Part shown: positions 1 to 8,597 of the stretch, piece after piece
How positions within the stretch are numbered: the first letter of the stretch is position 1
How the letters are laid out: every line of letters starts with the position of its first letter
DNA from: Candidatus Woesearchaeota archaeon
Lineage (GTDB): Archaea; Nanobdellota; Nanobdellia; Woesearchaeales; GW2011-AR4
Length of the DNA stretch: 64,000 bases
Assembly: GCA_016187465.1 (NCBI GenBank)
Contig: JACPJQ010000003.1
Span: 62,001 to 126,000, forward strand
Direction of reading: 5' to 3'
Notes under the pieces: generated by a model
Databases searched by the model: none
The model's input: the letters and a program-made list of their open reading frames with translations, nothing else
What the model was told of the DNA's origin: nothing
Translations under genes and position numbers: made by a program

Positions 1-304
1 TTACCTCATGAATTGTGCAGCCTTTTTCGTCGTCAAAAAACATGCATCTGCCATATGGCTTGTTGCTCTTTTTTATTAATTTCGGCCTCAATAATTTTTT
101 ATTGAAAAGTTCAGCTTCCTCCAAAAAACCCTTTTTCAGCTCTTCTTCCGAAATGCCCAGAAATTTTGCAATATGCTTTGCATCATCTCCTGCAAGAGAG
201 CCGGAGCCGTATTTGCAGCCATGGTTGCACGAATCGCATCTGCACGGCGCAGCTAATTTCAAGACCTCTTTTAATGGAGTGTTTTTGTGGATCAATTTAA
301 TCAC
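1..304 (-). CDS. YkgJ-type cysteine-cluster (Zn/Fe-chelating) protein, truncated by window edge
   Basis: Reverse strand reads VIKLIHKNTPLKEVLKLAAPCRCDSCNHGCKYGSGSLAGDDAKHIAKFLGISEEEL... from a GTG at 304; CxCxxCxxxC cluster. The plus-strand 15..317 ORF is its antisense. Confidence 0.6.
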   Translation of the reverse strand, partial: MIKLIHKNTPLKEVLKLAAPCRCDSCNHGCKYGSGSLAGDDAKHIAKFLGISEEELKKGFLEEAELFNKKLLRPKLIKKSNKPYGRCMFFDDEKGCTIHEV

Positions 305-398
305 AGATTTTTATTAAATCTTAAAACCACTCACTTCGTTCGCAGTATTTTGATTTTATTTTTTATTGAGTTGTTTATTGATTTTATTAAAAATTAAA

Positions 399-893
399 TT
401 ATAACTTTTCATTTCCCAATAACCCTTTCTCTATTTTTTTTGTGAATATTAATTCTTTGCTTAGGTTAACTTTATAATGTTTTTCTAGTGCTTTAAACCT
501 TTTCTCCAAACTTACAATTTTATTGCCTTTTGCCCTTTTGTCGGCATAAAAAACAATTTTTTCCTCGAATGTGTTTGGCCGCCTATTTTTTTGCCCTAGT
601 TTATATAAGCTGTGTTTTTTAATTACGTCGGCAACTTCAGGATAGCCCAGCTTTTTTAACAGCATTGTGCCTTTTACAACATGTCTCGGTTTGGCCTTTT
701 CTATGTCATGAAGCAAAGCTGCCGCTACAACCAATCTTTTGTTTAACTTAACCCCTTTCCGTATAAGTTTGTCTGCAATATCCTCTGCAATTTTGCACAC
801 TGTTTTAGTATGCTTGATTATCTTAAAGGGGGTTTTATTTTTATTTAAGAGCTTTAAGCATTCCTGTTTTGTGGGAATTGTCATTTCATTCAT
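399..893 (-). CDS. HD-domain phosphohydrolase
   Basis: AAALLHDIEKAKPRHVVKG HD motif in 164-aa ORF. Confidence 0.75.
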   Translation of the reverse strand: MNEMTIPTKQECLKLLNKNKTPFKIIKHTKTVCKIAEDIADKLIRKGVKLNKRLVVAAALLHDIEKAKPRHVVKGTMLLKKLGYPEVADVIKKHSLYKLGQKNRRPNTFEEKIVFYADKRAKGNKIVSLEKRFKALEKHYKVNLSKELIFTKKIEKGLLGNEKL

Positions 894-898
894 AAATT

Positions 899-1795
899 TT
901 AAGTTTTTTCTTGCGAATATCGGTAATTTGCCTTTAGGTATCTTTTCAAAAAATATCTGACAAAATATTTTGGCTTTTCGTTAAGTTGGCTGGTTTCAAG
1001 GCTTTTATAATATGCCATTCTGTCGCCAAACTTTGTATTAATCAGTGGGTAATCGTTCTTATTTAAGATATAATTTGCCAGAAGCCTGCTTATCCTGCCA
1101 TTCCCATCAGAAAATGGGTGTATTGAAACAAATTTCAGGTGTGCTAATGCGGCCAACTCCACAGGATTTAGCTTTTTCTCCTCTTTCTTATACCAGCCAA
1201 AGAACTCCTTTAGCAGTTTTGAAACATCTTCAGAATATGGAAAAACCGTCCTGCTTCCCGTGGCAATTATCTTATGCATTCTTATTTTGCCTGCAATGTA
1301 ATCCATTGTGCCTTTGAACATCATTAAATGCCATCTTTTAACAATTTCAAGGCTAAGCCGGCCTTTGAAGTTCAGCATTGAGTAAAATGCCTCTCTGTAG
1401 CCTTCTGCTTCCCTTACTTCCTTTATTGGCTTGTTTTTTGGAGTTATATTGTGCAGGAAAAGCCCCTTTGTGTCATTAAGCGACAGGCTGCTGCCTTCAA
1501 TTTTGCTTGAATCGTAAATAAAATACACAAGAAAATCCTCAATTAATTTTTCTTTTTCAGCCTTTGGAATCTTGCTCCGCTCTCTTTGATAACTGGATTT
1601 GATGCTTTTCAGCTTGCTTAATATTTTTAATTTCATGCATTCATATTCCAAATCATCTTTTATCTCATCTATGTTATAAGGAATTTTTTTGCCGATATAC
1701 CTGCTCAGCACTTTCACTTTTTTGCCTGCCTTAAAGCTGTGCTCAACATAGAAATACACTTGCTTTCCTATCTTCCGCCTCTTTATGGTTGCCAT
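899..1795 (-). CDS. Fic/DOC family protein (AMPylase-like)
   Basis: HPFSDGNGRISRLLANYIL Fic core motif. Confidence 0.9.
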   Translation of the reverse strand: MATIKRRKIGKQVYFYVEHSFKAGKKVKVLSRYIGKKIPYNIDEIKDDLEYECMKLKILSKLKSIKSSYQRERSKIPKAEKEKLIEDFLVYFIYDSSKIEGSSLSLNDTKGLFLHNITPKNKPIKEVREAEGYREAFYSMLNFKGRLSLEIVKRWHLMMFKGTMDYIAGKIRMHKIIATGSRTVFPYSEDVSKLLKEFFGWYKKEEKKLNPVELAALAHLKFVSIHPFSDGNGRISRLLANYILNKNDYPLINTKFGDRMAYYKSLETSQLNEKPKYFVRYFLKRYLKANYRYSQEKT

Positions 1796-1809
1796 AGTGT
1801 GTGATTATA

Positions 1810-1851
1810 CCTACTTTTTTATAAATCTTTCTATTTTTCACAAAAAGTAGG
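1810..1851. promoter_or_regulatory. Perfect 10-bp inverted repeat CCTACTTTTT...AAAAAGTAGG upstream of fic
   Basis: Arms 1810-1819 and 1842-1851, 15 nt from the fic start codon. Confidence 0.4.
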
Positions 1852-1885
1852 GGTAAGATTTTATATTGAATTTTTTATGGCGTTA

Positions 1886-1957
1886 TTATGTCTGTTTTTT
1901 TAACTCCATATTCCTTTTCAATATTTTTAGGCACTCCTCTTTTGTGGGGGTTTTCAT
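1886..1957 (-). pseudogene. N-terminal remnant of an HD-domain gene
   Basis: MKTPTKEECLKILKRNMELKKQT* resembles MTIPTKQECLKLLNKNKTPF of the HD protein at 399..893. Confidence 0.4.
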
Positions 1958-1958
1958 A

Positions 1959-2126
1959 TTACTTTATTGAATTGAGAAGATTAAAGAAATCTTCCGGATC
2001 CGACCATTCTTTTAAAACCAAATCTGGCTGCATTTTCCTCCTTACTTGCTCTATCTCTAAATGTGTTTTCCCATCAGCAAACCATGCTATATGGGTGCTG
2101 TTATCTCTTCTTTTTCTTACCTTCAT
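1959..2126 (-). CDS. Small uncharacterised ORF (55 aa) overlapping the dnaK 3' end
   Basis: [55 protein letters not shown], open frame below the ORF-track cutoff. Confidence 0.35.
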   Translation of the reverse strand: MKVRKRRDNSTHIAWFADGKTHLEIEQVRRKMQPDLVLKEWSDPEDFFNLLNSIK

Positions 2127-3996
2127 CTTTCACTTCATAGTCAGCATCAACAACATTGTCATCATCAGGCTTGTGGGAATGCGGATGTTCAGTTTCCTCG
2201 CTTTCCTGGCCCTTGTGGGTTTCTCTGTACTGCTGCCCTGCTTTCTGGTAAAGCTCGGTTGAAAGCTTTTGAATAAGCGATTCAATTTCGTCCAATTTTC
2301 TTTTGATTGCTTCAACATCTTTCTGCTGCGGCTTCATCAGTTCCTTCAGTTCCAGCACTTTGCCCTTGACCTCTTCCAGTTCTTTGCTAGAGACTTTGCC
2401 TTCAAAGTCCTTGAATAAGCTTTCAGACCTGTAAACCAGCTCGTCCGCCTTGTTGATAGTTTCAATCTCTTCCTTCTTCTTCCTGTCAACATCGGCAAAC
2501 TGCTCTGCCTGCTTCTTCATCCTTTCGATATCTTCCTCGCTTAATTTCTGTGCAGCAGTTATCCTGATGCTTTGCTCCTTTCCTGTACCCAAGTCTTTCG
2601 CATTCACATGCAGTATTCCATTTGCGTCAATGTCAAATGTAACTTCGATCTGCGGTATGCCTCTCGGCGCAGGCGGGATTCCGACCAAGTCAAATTGCCC
2701 AAGCACTTTGTTGTCCGCAAACATCGGGCGCTCGCCCTGCCCGACTCTTATCGTGACAGCAGTTTGGTTGTCAGCGGCTGTGCTGAAAACCTGCGCTTTT
2801 TTTGTCGGTATTGTTGTGTTCCTTTCAATCAATTTTGTAAAAACACTTCCTAAAGTCTCAATGCCGAGGCTTAATGGAGTTACATCAAGCAGCAGAATGT
2901 CCTTTACTTCTCCTGCAAGCACTCCTGCCTGGACAGCAGCCCCCATTGCAACACATTCCATTGGGTCAACGCCTCTTTCAGCCTGCTTGCCAATGTAGTC
3001 TTCTACAAATTTCCTTACTATAGGCATTCTTGTGGGCCCTCCAACAAGTATGATTTTATGAATCACACTGGGAGACAGCTTTGCATCTTTCATTGCCTGC
3101 TCCATTGGGTGCCTGCATCTTTTTATTATAGGCTCAATCAGCTGCTCAAGCTTCGCCCTTGTAAACTTCATCGTCAGGTGCTTCGGCCCCTCGTTTGTTG
3201 CCGTTATGAACGGCAGATTGATGTCAGTCTCAAACACCGTTGACAATTCAATCTTGGCTTTTTCAGCAGCTTCCCTTAAACGCTGCATTGCCGTCTTGTC
3301 GCTTGTTAAATCAATCCCTTCTTTCTTCCTGAACTCAGCAACCAGGTAGTCAATCAAAGCCTGGTCCATATCTGTTCCGCCTAATTGAGTGTCGCCGGAA
3401 GTAGATAAAACCTGGAAAACACCATCGCCAAATTCCATGATTGTAACATCTAAAGTTCCGCCGCCTAAGTCAAAGACAAGTATCTTAAGCTGCTTGTCTT
3501 GTTTGTCAAGCCCATAGGCCATTGAAGCGGCAGTCGGCTCATTTACAATCCTTACAACCTCCAATCCGGCAATTTCTCCGGCGTCTTTTGTAGCCTGCCT
3601 TTGGTTGTCATCAAAATAAGCGGGAACGGTAATGACTGCCTTGCTTATTTTCTCTCCAAGAAATTCTTCTGCATCCTTTTTTATTTTCTGCAGTATAAAA
3701 GCTGAGATTTGCTGCGGCGTGTATTCTTTGCCGTCGATATTATACCTATGACTAGTGCCCATCTTTCGCTTTGCAGCCATGATTGTCCTTTCGGGGTTGC
3801 TTACAGCCTGCCTTCTTGCAGGCTCTCCAACTAAAATCTGGCTGTCTTTTGTAAAAGCTACTACACTGGGAAATGCCTTGCCGTAAGCTGTTGTTCCCTC
3901 AGCGCTTGGAATAATTATAGGCTTTCCTGCCTGCAATGCAGAAGCTGCCGAATTACTTGTGCCCAAATCAATTCCAATTATTTTTTCTTTTGTCAT
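2101..3996 (-). CDS. dnaK: Chaperone DnaK (Hsp70)
   Basis: [32 protein letters not shown], full-length 631 aa. Confidence 0.98.
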   Translation of the reverse strand: MTKEKIIGIDLGTSNSAASALQAGKPIIIPSAEGTTAYGKAFPSVVAFTKDSQILVGEPARRQAVSNPERTIMAAKRKMGTSHRYNIDGKEYTPQQISAFILQKIKKDAEEFLGEKISKAVITVPAYFDDNQRQATKDAGEIAGLEVVRIVNEPTAASMAYGLDKQDKQLKILVFDLGGGTLDVTIMEFGDGVFQVLSTSGDTQLGGTDMDQALIDYLVAEFRKKEGIDLTSDKTAMQRLREAAEKAKIELSTVFETDINLPFITATNEGPKHLTMKFTRAKLEQLIEPIIKRCRHPMEQAMKDAKLSPSVIHKIILVGGPTRMPIVRKFVEDYIGKQAERGVDPMECVAMGAAVQAGVLAGEVKDILLLDVTPLSLGIETLGSVFTKLIERNTTIPTKKAQVFSTAADNQTAVTIRVGQGERPMFADNKVLGQFDLVGIPPAPRGIPQIEVTFDIDANGILHVNAKDLGTGKEQSIRITAAQKLSEEDIERMKKQAEQFADVDRKKKEEIETINKADELVYRSESLFKDFEGKVSSKELEEVKGKVLELKELMKPQQKDVEAIKRKLDEIESLIQKLSTELYQKAGQQYRETHKGQESEETEHPHSHKPDDDNVVDADYEVKDEGKKKKR

Positions 3997-4040
3997 TTTT
4001 GATTTCCTCCATTAATTGGATTTTGTGTTGATTTTATTAT

Positions 4041-4120
4041 TTTAATCCGTCCCTTCGGGACATTATCTTGTGCTCGGCGTCACTTTTTGACCATATCGTG
4101 ACGCCTCGCCTATTTATTCA
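4041..4120 (+). repeat. Intergenic structured repeat, copy 1
   Basis: GTCCCTTCGGGAC hairpin + linker + CTCG[GCGTCAC...GTGACGC]CTCG; see findings. Confidence 0.55.
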
Positions 4121-4195
4121 GTGCCATTAATGGCGCATTTTTGATGAAACTTTTTCGCAAAAAGTTTCCTGTCGTCAACTCACAGAAGGGTTGTT

Positions 4196-4819
4196 TTACT
4201 TTCCGCTAATCTTGACTTTTGAATGCCTCAAAACCTTGTCATTGAGCATGTACCCTTTCTGGAATTCCTCCAAAATAGTGTCTTCAGGCTTGTCTGATTC
4301 CTCTTTCATCAAAACCTCGTGTTTGTAAGGATCAAATTTTTCACCTGCAGTTTTTATATGCCTTAATCCCTCTGCTTCAAGTATTGAATGAAACTGCGCG
4401 TAAATCATTTTCATGCCCTCAATGAATTTTTCCTTGTCATTGGTGTTCTTTATTGCAATTTCAAAACTGTCAAGCACTGGAAGCATCTGCGCAATCAAGT
4501 CAGCATGGGCAAATTTTGTGAATTCAGTTTTTTCTTTATCCGCTCTTTTCTTGTAATTTTCAAACTCTGCCTGCAAACGTTTTGATGTATCTACTAATTC
4601 TTCTTTTTCTTTGATGAGTTTCTCTTTTTCATCATCAAATTCGTGCCATAAAATATTAGAGCCCAATTGCCTATAAATGTCTTCAAAACTTACCTTAAGT
4701 TCATTAGTGTCATATATTTTTTCGCCATATAGGTGGGTTTTTTCTTCTTTGCTAGATTCTTTTTTTATTTTAAAAGCAAATGCGTTTTGTTTAGTACCTT
4801 TTAATCTGAATTTTACCAT
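4196..4819 (-). CDS. grpE: Nucleotide exchange factor GrpE
   Basis: LQAEFENYKKRADKE...LPVLDSFEIAIKN...GEKFDPYKHEVLM; next to dnaK. Confidence 0.92.
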   Translation of the reverse strand: MVKFRLKGTKQNAFAFKIKKESSKEEKTHLYGEKIYDTNELKVSFEDIYRQLGSNILWHEFDDEKEKLIKEKEELVDTSKRLQAEFENYKKRADKEKTEFTKFAHADLIAQMLPVLDSFEIAIKNTNDKEKFIEGMKMIYAQFHSILEAEGLRHIKTAGEKFDPYKHEVLMKEESDKPEDTILEEFQKGYMLNDKVLRHSKVKISGK

Positions 4820-4846
4820 TGTGACACCTTTTCTCCCTTCTCTTTT

Positions 4847-5344
4847 TTAGTTTATGTAGTTCGTATTCTTTCTGTCGATGCCCTTCACAAACTCTATGTT
4901 CATATCCGTAGGCGGTTGAAAATCTGCTGTTGGATAAGCCAGATTTGACATGAACTTCTCTATGTTTGCTGACAGATTGGTTATGGTATGGTTATCGCCA
5001 AAATAATGGCTGCTTATCTCATGAACCAATTGCCTTGTTTGAGGCTCGTCAAAAGAGCCAATTGCATGTATATACTCATGAAGCATCACATGAAACAAAT
5101 AATAATTATACAAGCTTGGATTTGTCTGCAAAATCCTTGCCAAGGGCTTTTTGTTGATTATTATAGTATTGGCCTCAAGAGAGTAAAACGCTCCCACAAA
5201 TCCTTTCGGAAACGTGCCTAAATCTGAAACTCCAACCATCAGGCCTGCCTGCTCAGCTCCAACATATTCCCTGACCATCTCTTTTACTATCTCAAATATG
5301 TCAGCAATGGTTTTTGCCTTTTTTATGCCTTCTTCATGATTCAT
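4847..5344 (-). CDS. Putative HExxH metalloprotease-like protein
   Basis: FHVMLHEYIHAIGSFDE; likely start MNHEEG at 5344 rather than ORF start 5428. Confidence 0.5.
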   Translation of the reverse strand: MNHEEGIKKAKTIADIFEIVKEMVREYVGAEQAGLMVGVSDLGTFPKGFVGAFYSLEANTIIINKKPLARILQTNPSLYNYYLFHVMLHEYIHAIGSFDEPQTRQLVHEISSHYFGDNHTITNLSANIEKFMSNLAYPTADFQPPTDMNIEFVKGIDRKNTNYIN

Positions 5345-5461
5345 ATTACCAGCCCGTCTCTTTATATTGGTTGACTTTAAATCAACGAAAGATGGGTAAT
5401 ATAAACTAATATATAAACCTTTCGGCAAAAGTTTAAATACAAGGACATTTTAAAGTAATTT

Positions 5462-5869
5462 ATGGTATACATAAGGCAGAGAATCACTATCGTGAACATC
5501 AGGAAGCCGGCAGAGCACAATGTAAACCAAGAGCTGCAATGGTTTGGCTCTTCTTTAGGCTTGTTTAACCTTAGAGACAAGGATAAAAGCACTTTCAGGG
5601 TATTCATAGAGCTGTTGAAATCTGCCAAGGCAAAGCATACGTTGACAAGCGATGAATTAGCATTGAGATTGGCATTGTCAAGAGGCACAATAATCCACCA
5701 CATTAACAAGCTTATGGAATCCGGGATAGTAATTCACGAAGGCAACAGGTACACTTTAAGGGTTGAAAACCTCAAATCCCTTATCGAGGAAGTTGAGAAA
5801 GACATTAAGAGAGCATGCGATGACCTGAAAGAAGTCGCAAAAGAGATTGATGAAAGATTGGGGCTGTAA
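5462..5869 (+). CDS. Winged-helix (ArsR-like) transcriptional regulator
   Basis: LTSDELALRLALSRGTIIHHINKLMESGIVIHEGNRYTL. Confidence 0.75.
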   Translation: MVYIRQRITIVNIRKPAEHNVNQELQWFGSSLGLFNLRDKDKSTFRVFIELLKSAKAKHTLTSDELALRLALSRGTIIHHINKLMESGIVIHEGNRYTLRVENLKSLIEEVEKDIKRACDDLKEVAKEIDERLGL

Positions 5870-5953
5870 AGAAAAAACAAGCATACAACGGGACTGTTAC
5901 CTTAACTTTTTCGATTAAACAGAAACATTTTTATATGAGTACTCATTACATAT

Positions 5954-5969
5954 ACATATGATCGTATGT
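5954..5969. promoter_or_regulatory. Near-palindrome acatatgatcgtatgt, possible vapBC operator
   Basis: Imperfect dyad about 90 nt upstream of the antitoxin start. Confidence 0.25.
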
Positions 5970-6060
5970 TTAACCCCTTGTTTATAATAAGCCTTTTTAG
6001 GGCAAAAAATGAAATTGGAGGTAAACATGCAGTTAATAGATTATGCGAGGTTAAACATAG

Positions 6061-6276
6061 ATGGCAAGTACAAACATATCAATAAAAAAGGAAGCCTATG
6101 AATTTTTAAAAAATTTAAAGACAGGCGAGAGGAGCTTTTCAGATGTAATCCTAAGCTTTAAGAATGAGCATAAGGACGTAATGAGATTTTTCGGCGTATT
6201 GAAAAATATTGACTGGGGCGAAAAAGAGAAAAATATGCAGCATCTTAGAGGCTCTTTTAACAAGAGATTAGAATGA
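6061..6276 (+). CDS. vapB: VapB-type antitoxin
   Basis: MASTNISIKKEAYEFLKNLKTGERSFSDVI; overlaps PIN toxin start. Confidence 0.8.
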   Translation: MASTNISIKKEAYEFLKNLKTGERSFSDVILSFKNEHKDVMRFFGVLKNIDWGEKEKNMQHLRGSFNKRLE

Positions 6277-6665
6277 TAGGATTGGATACAAGCGCGATAA
6301 TTGATATATTCAGAGGAGATGAAAAAATAAGGCAATTTCTTGAAAATAATAAAGAGCCATTGGCCGCGACCATAATGAGTTATTTGGAGCTGTTTTTTGG
6401 CTTGGACCCTCAAAATCCCAAGCATAAGGAAGAAGGCAGCTATTATGGTGAATTATTTAAAAGCGCTTATAACCTAGGCTTGACTAAAGACGCATGCGAA
6501 GAAGCCTCAAAAATATTTTGGAGCCTGAAAAGAGAGGGTAAATCTATCGAGCAATTCGATTGTGTTATAGCGGCAATACTTATTACAAACGGGATTAACA
6601 AAATCTTAACAAGAAATTCAAAGCACTTTGATAAGATTTCTGGGCTGGAGGTGTTAAGCTATTGA
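6273..6665 (+). CDS. vapC: VapC PIN-domain toxin
   Basis: MIGLDTSAIIDIFRG...FDCVIAAILITNGINKILTRNSKHFDKI. Confidence 0.9.
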   Translation: MIGLDTSAIIDIFRGDEKIRQFLENNKEPLAATIMSYLELFFGLDPQNPKHKEEGSYYGELFKSAYNLGLTKDACEEASKIFWSLKREGKSIEQFDCVIAAILITNGINKILTRNSKHFDKISGLEVLSY

Positions 6666-6736
6666 AATAGTCTGAAATCCCTTTCCCCATTTTCAAATAG
6701 TAAATTATATAAACAAGTAACCAGAGTTTTTAGGCT

Positions 6737-8215
6737 ATGAAAAAGATGCTGCCATTCTTGATTGTTTTTTTTGTCATACCAATAGTTTTCGCTGACATCA
6801 CAATAACCACCAACCAGCAGGTTTACAACCTTGGCAACAAGATAAAAGCTTATACATCAGTGCTTCGTGCTGACAATTTTGAAGGGTTGTTCAAGCTGAC
6901 ACTTACATGCGAGAATTATAAACTAAATTACTTCTTGACGCCTATAAGCTTAGAATCAAATTTCAGGACAGCCGTTGAAGTTCCGGACATTGCCGCCACT
7001 TCCTCAATGCTTGGCAAATGCACAATAACCGGAGATTTGCTTACAAATGACAATCAGGCTGTTGAGGAAAAAACATCCGAGGGATTTACAATAACAGAGC
7101 AGCTTAGCGTGCTTCCCGTTAACGCAAAGATTACGGCATTGCCGGGAGCTTCAATACTGATTGCAGGCATTGTAAACGAGGCTTTTGGAAATAATGCTCT
7201 GAAGGCATCAACAGAAATCATTTTGGACAACAACTCTTATCCTGTAAACGCTGTCGACGGAAAATTCAATTTAACATTGCATCTGTCGACTCATATAAGA
7301 TCAGGAAAGCACACTGTAAAGATTAAAGCTTCTGACTCAAAAAGCAATCTAGGCGCTTCCTCGATAGAGCTAGATGTGACCACAATCCCTACTTACATCA
7401 AAATGTACCTGAGCAGCGCGCAAGTTTCGCCTGGCTCTGTAATCGGCATTACCTCTTCCCTTTATGACCAGGCTGATGATTTAGTCAATATTTCATTAGA
7501 TTTGGAATTCACATCTCCTCGCGGAAGCAAAGTTTTCAGAAAAGTTGTTCAAAGCAACGAGAAGATAGACTATGAAACAAGCCAGTATTCAGATCCAGGA
7601 GTTTATACTCTGACAAGCACTTATAACAATTTGTTCGCGCAATCTTACATAAACATTACAACCGTGAGGGAAGTCAAAGTAAGATACGAGAATGAAACAG
7701 TTTTTGTTGAGAACATAGGCAATGTGCTTTTCGAGGATGAATTGTCATTCATTCTGCAAAACGATGCGAACAGATACCCTGTAGCAAGAAAGGTCAAGAT
7801 TGAGCCCGGGAAAACATTGAGCATAGACTTATCAAAGGAAGTTCCGTTCGGAATTTATGATATTCTGGCTCCTATAAAAGAAGGCCTCAATCCTATTACA
7901 AGCAGAATAGATGAACCCTTCCAAGGAGCGTTTGAATCTGCCAAGAATGCCTTAAGCAGACTTATCCCTGAAGAAAATGTTTTGGCATCTGGCGTGACAA
8001 TCCATGACAACAGGCCAATTTACAAGAAGGTTAGAACAGGGCTTTCTTCGATAACCGCCGCTTTAATAGGCTCAGACGGATTTCTTGCAAAACGTCCATT
8101 AATAGCGCCGATGATTTTAGTTACTATACTCCTTGTTTTAGTGTTCAGATACGGCAGAAAACCGATAATGAGACTGATCAGGGGCAAGAAAGATGACGGC
8201 AACAGTGAGAATTAA
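6737..8215 (+). CDS. Secreted/membrane-anchored surface protein with Ig-like repeats
   Basis: N-terminal signal peptide, beta-rich repeats, C-terminal TM plus basic tail. Confidence 0.6.
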   Translation: MKKMLPFLIVFFVIPIVFADITITTNQQVYNLGNKIKAYTSVLRADNFEGLFKLTLTCENYKLNYFLTPISLESNFRTAVEVPDIAATSSMLGKCTITGDLLTNDNQAVEEKTSEGFTITEQLSVLPVNAKITALPGASILIAGIVNEAFGNNALKASTEIILDNNSYPVNAVDGKFNLTLHLSTHIRSGKHTVKIKASDSKSNLGASSIELDVTTIPTYIKMYLSSAQVSPGSVIGITSSLYDQADDLVNISLDLEFTSPRGSKVFRKVVQSNEKIDYETSQYSDPGVYTLTSTYNNLFAQSYINITTVREVKVRYENETVFVENIGNVLFEDELSFILQNDANRYPVARKVKIEPGKTLSIDLSKEVPFGIYDILAPIKEGLNPITSRIDEPFQGAFESAKNALSRLIPEENVLASGVTIHDNRPIYKKVRTGLSSITAALIGSDGFLAKRPLIAPMILVTILLVLVFRYGRKPIMRLIRGKKDDGNSEN

Positions 8216-8356
8216 TTAAATTGTGCTTTCATCTATCCAGTCCTGCGCTGACTTGACTAATCCGACATCGCCTTCTTTTGAGCAGTAAGGGCATCTGGCA
8301 GGGATCTTGTCTTTCTTGAACTTGAAACCGCAGCCGCGGCATTGTAAGTCGAGCAT
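8216..8356 (-). CDS. Small zinc-ribbon protein (46 aa)
   Basis: MLDLQCRGCGFKFKKDKIPARCPYCSKEGDVGLVKSAQDWIDESTI*; two CxxC knuckles; below ORF-track cutoff. Confidence 0.7.
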   Translation of the reverse strand: MLDLQCRGCGFKFKKDKIPARCPYCSKEGDVGLVKSAQDWIDESTI

Positions 8357-8441
8357 AACACTACCTTATAGTAAGAAGTATATAAATATTTTGGATTGCA
8401 AAATGAAAAACTTTAAATAATAGGCATTTTTTCCTTACTAT

Positions 8442-8510
8442 ATGATAGCACAAAACATAAGGAACATCATAATCGGTTCTATCATAGCTATCATCATAAT
8501 TATTATTTAA
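8442..8510 (+). CDS. Ile-rich leader peptide MIAQNIRNIIIGSIIAIIIIII (22 aa)
   Basis: 13 of 22 codons are Ile; TTTAAATAA box about 25 nt upstream fits leaderless initiation; precedes an isoleucine-pathway gene. Confidence 0.55.
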   Translation: MIAQNIRNIIIGSIIAIIIIII

Positions 8511-8511
8511 A

Positions 8512-8580
8512 AGGCCCAAAACAAATATTCTGGAAGGGCCTGGGCATCTCTGCTTGATTCTGGAATATTTAACGTAAAAA
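8512..8580 (+). promoter_or_regulatory. Candidate attenuator: two mutually exclusive stem-loops
   Basis: Stem 1 AGGCCC(8512-8517)/GGGCCT(8536-8541); stem 2 AAATATTC(8523-8530)/GAATATTT(8573-8580), whose 5' arm lies in the loop of stem 1. Confidence 0.5.
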
Positions 8581-8597
8581 ATACAATGAGGTAATTG

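Noticed and set aside
15-317. Plus-strand 100-aa ORF
   Set aside because: Opposite strand encodes a Cys-cluster YkgJ-like protein.
320-345. tcacttcgttcgca motif also at ~10805 and a loose version at ~46285
   Set aside because: Short hairpin-like sequence common in intergenic DNA; too little shared context to call a repeat family.
5951-6060. 24-codon ORF with strong SD (ATG at ~6027) overlapping vapB
   Set aside because: Sequence is unremarkable and mostly overlaps vapB in another frame; insufficient evidence for a functional leader.
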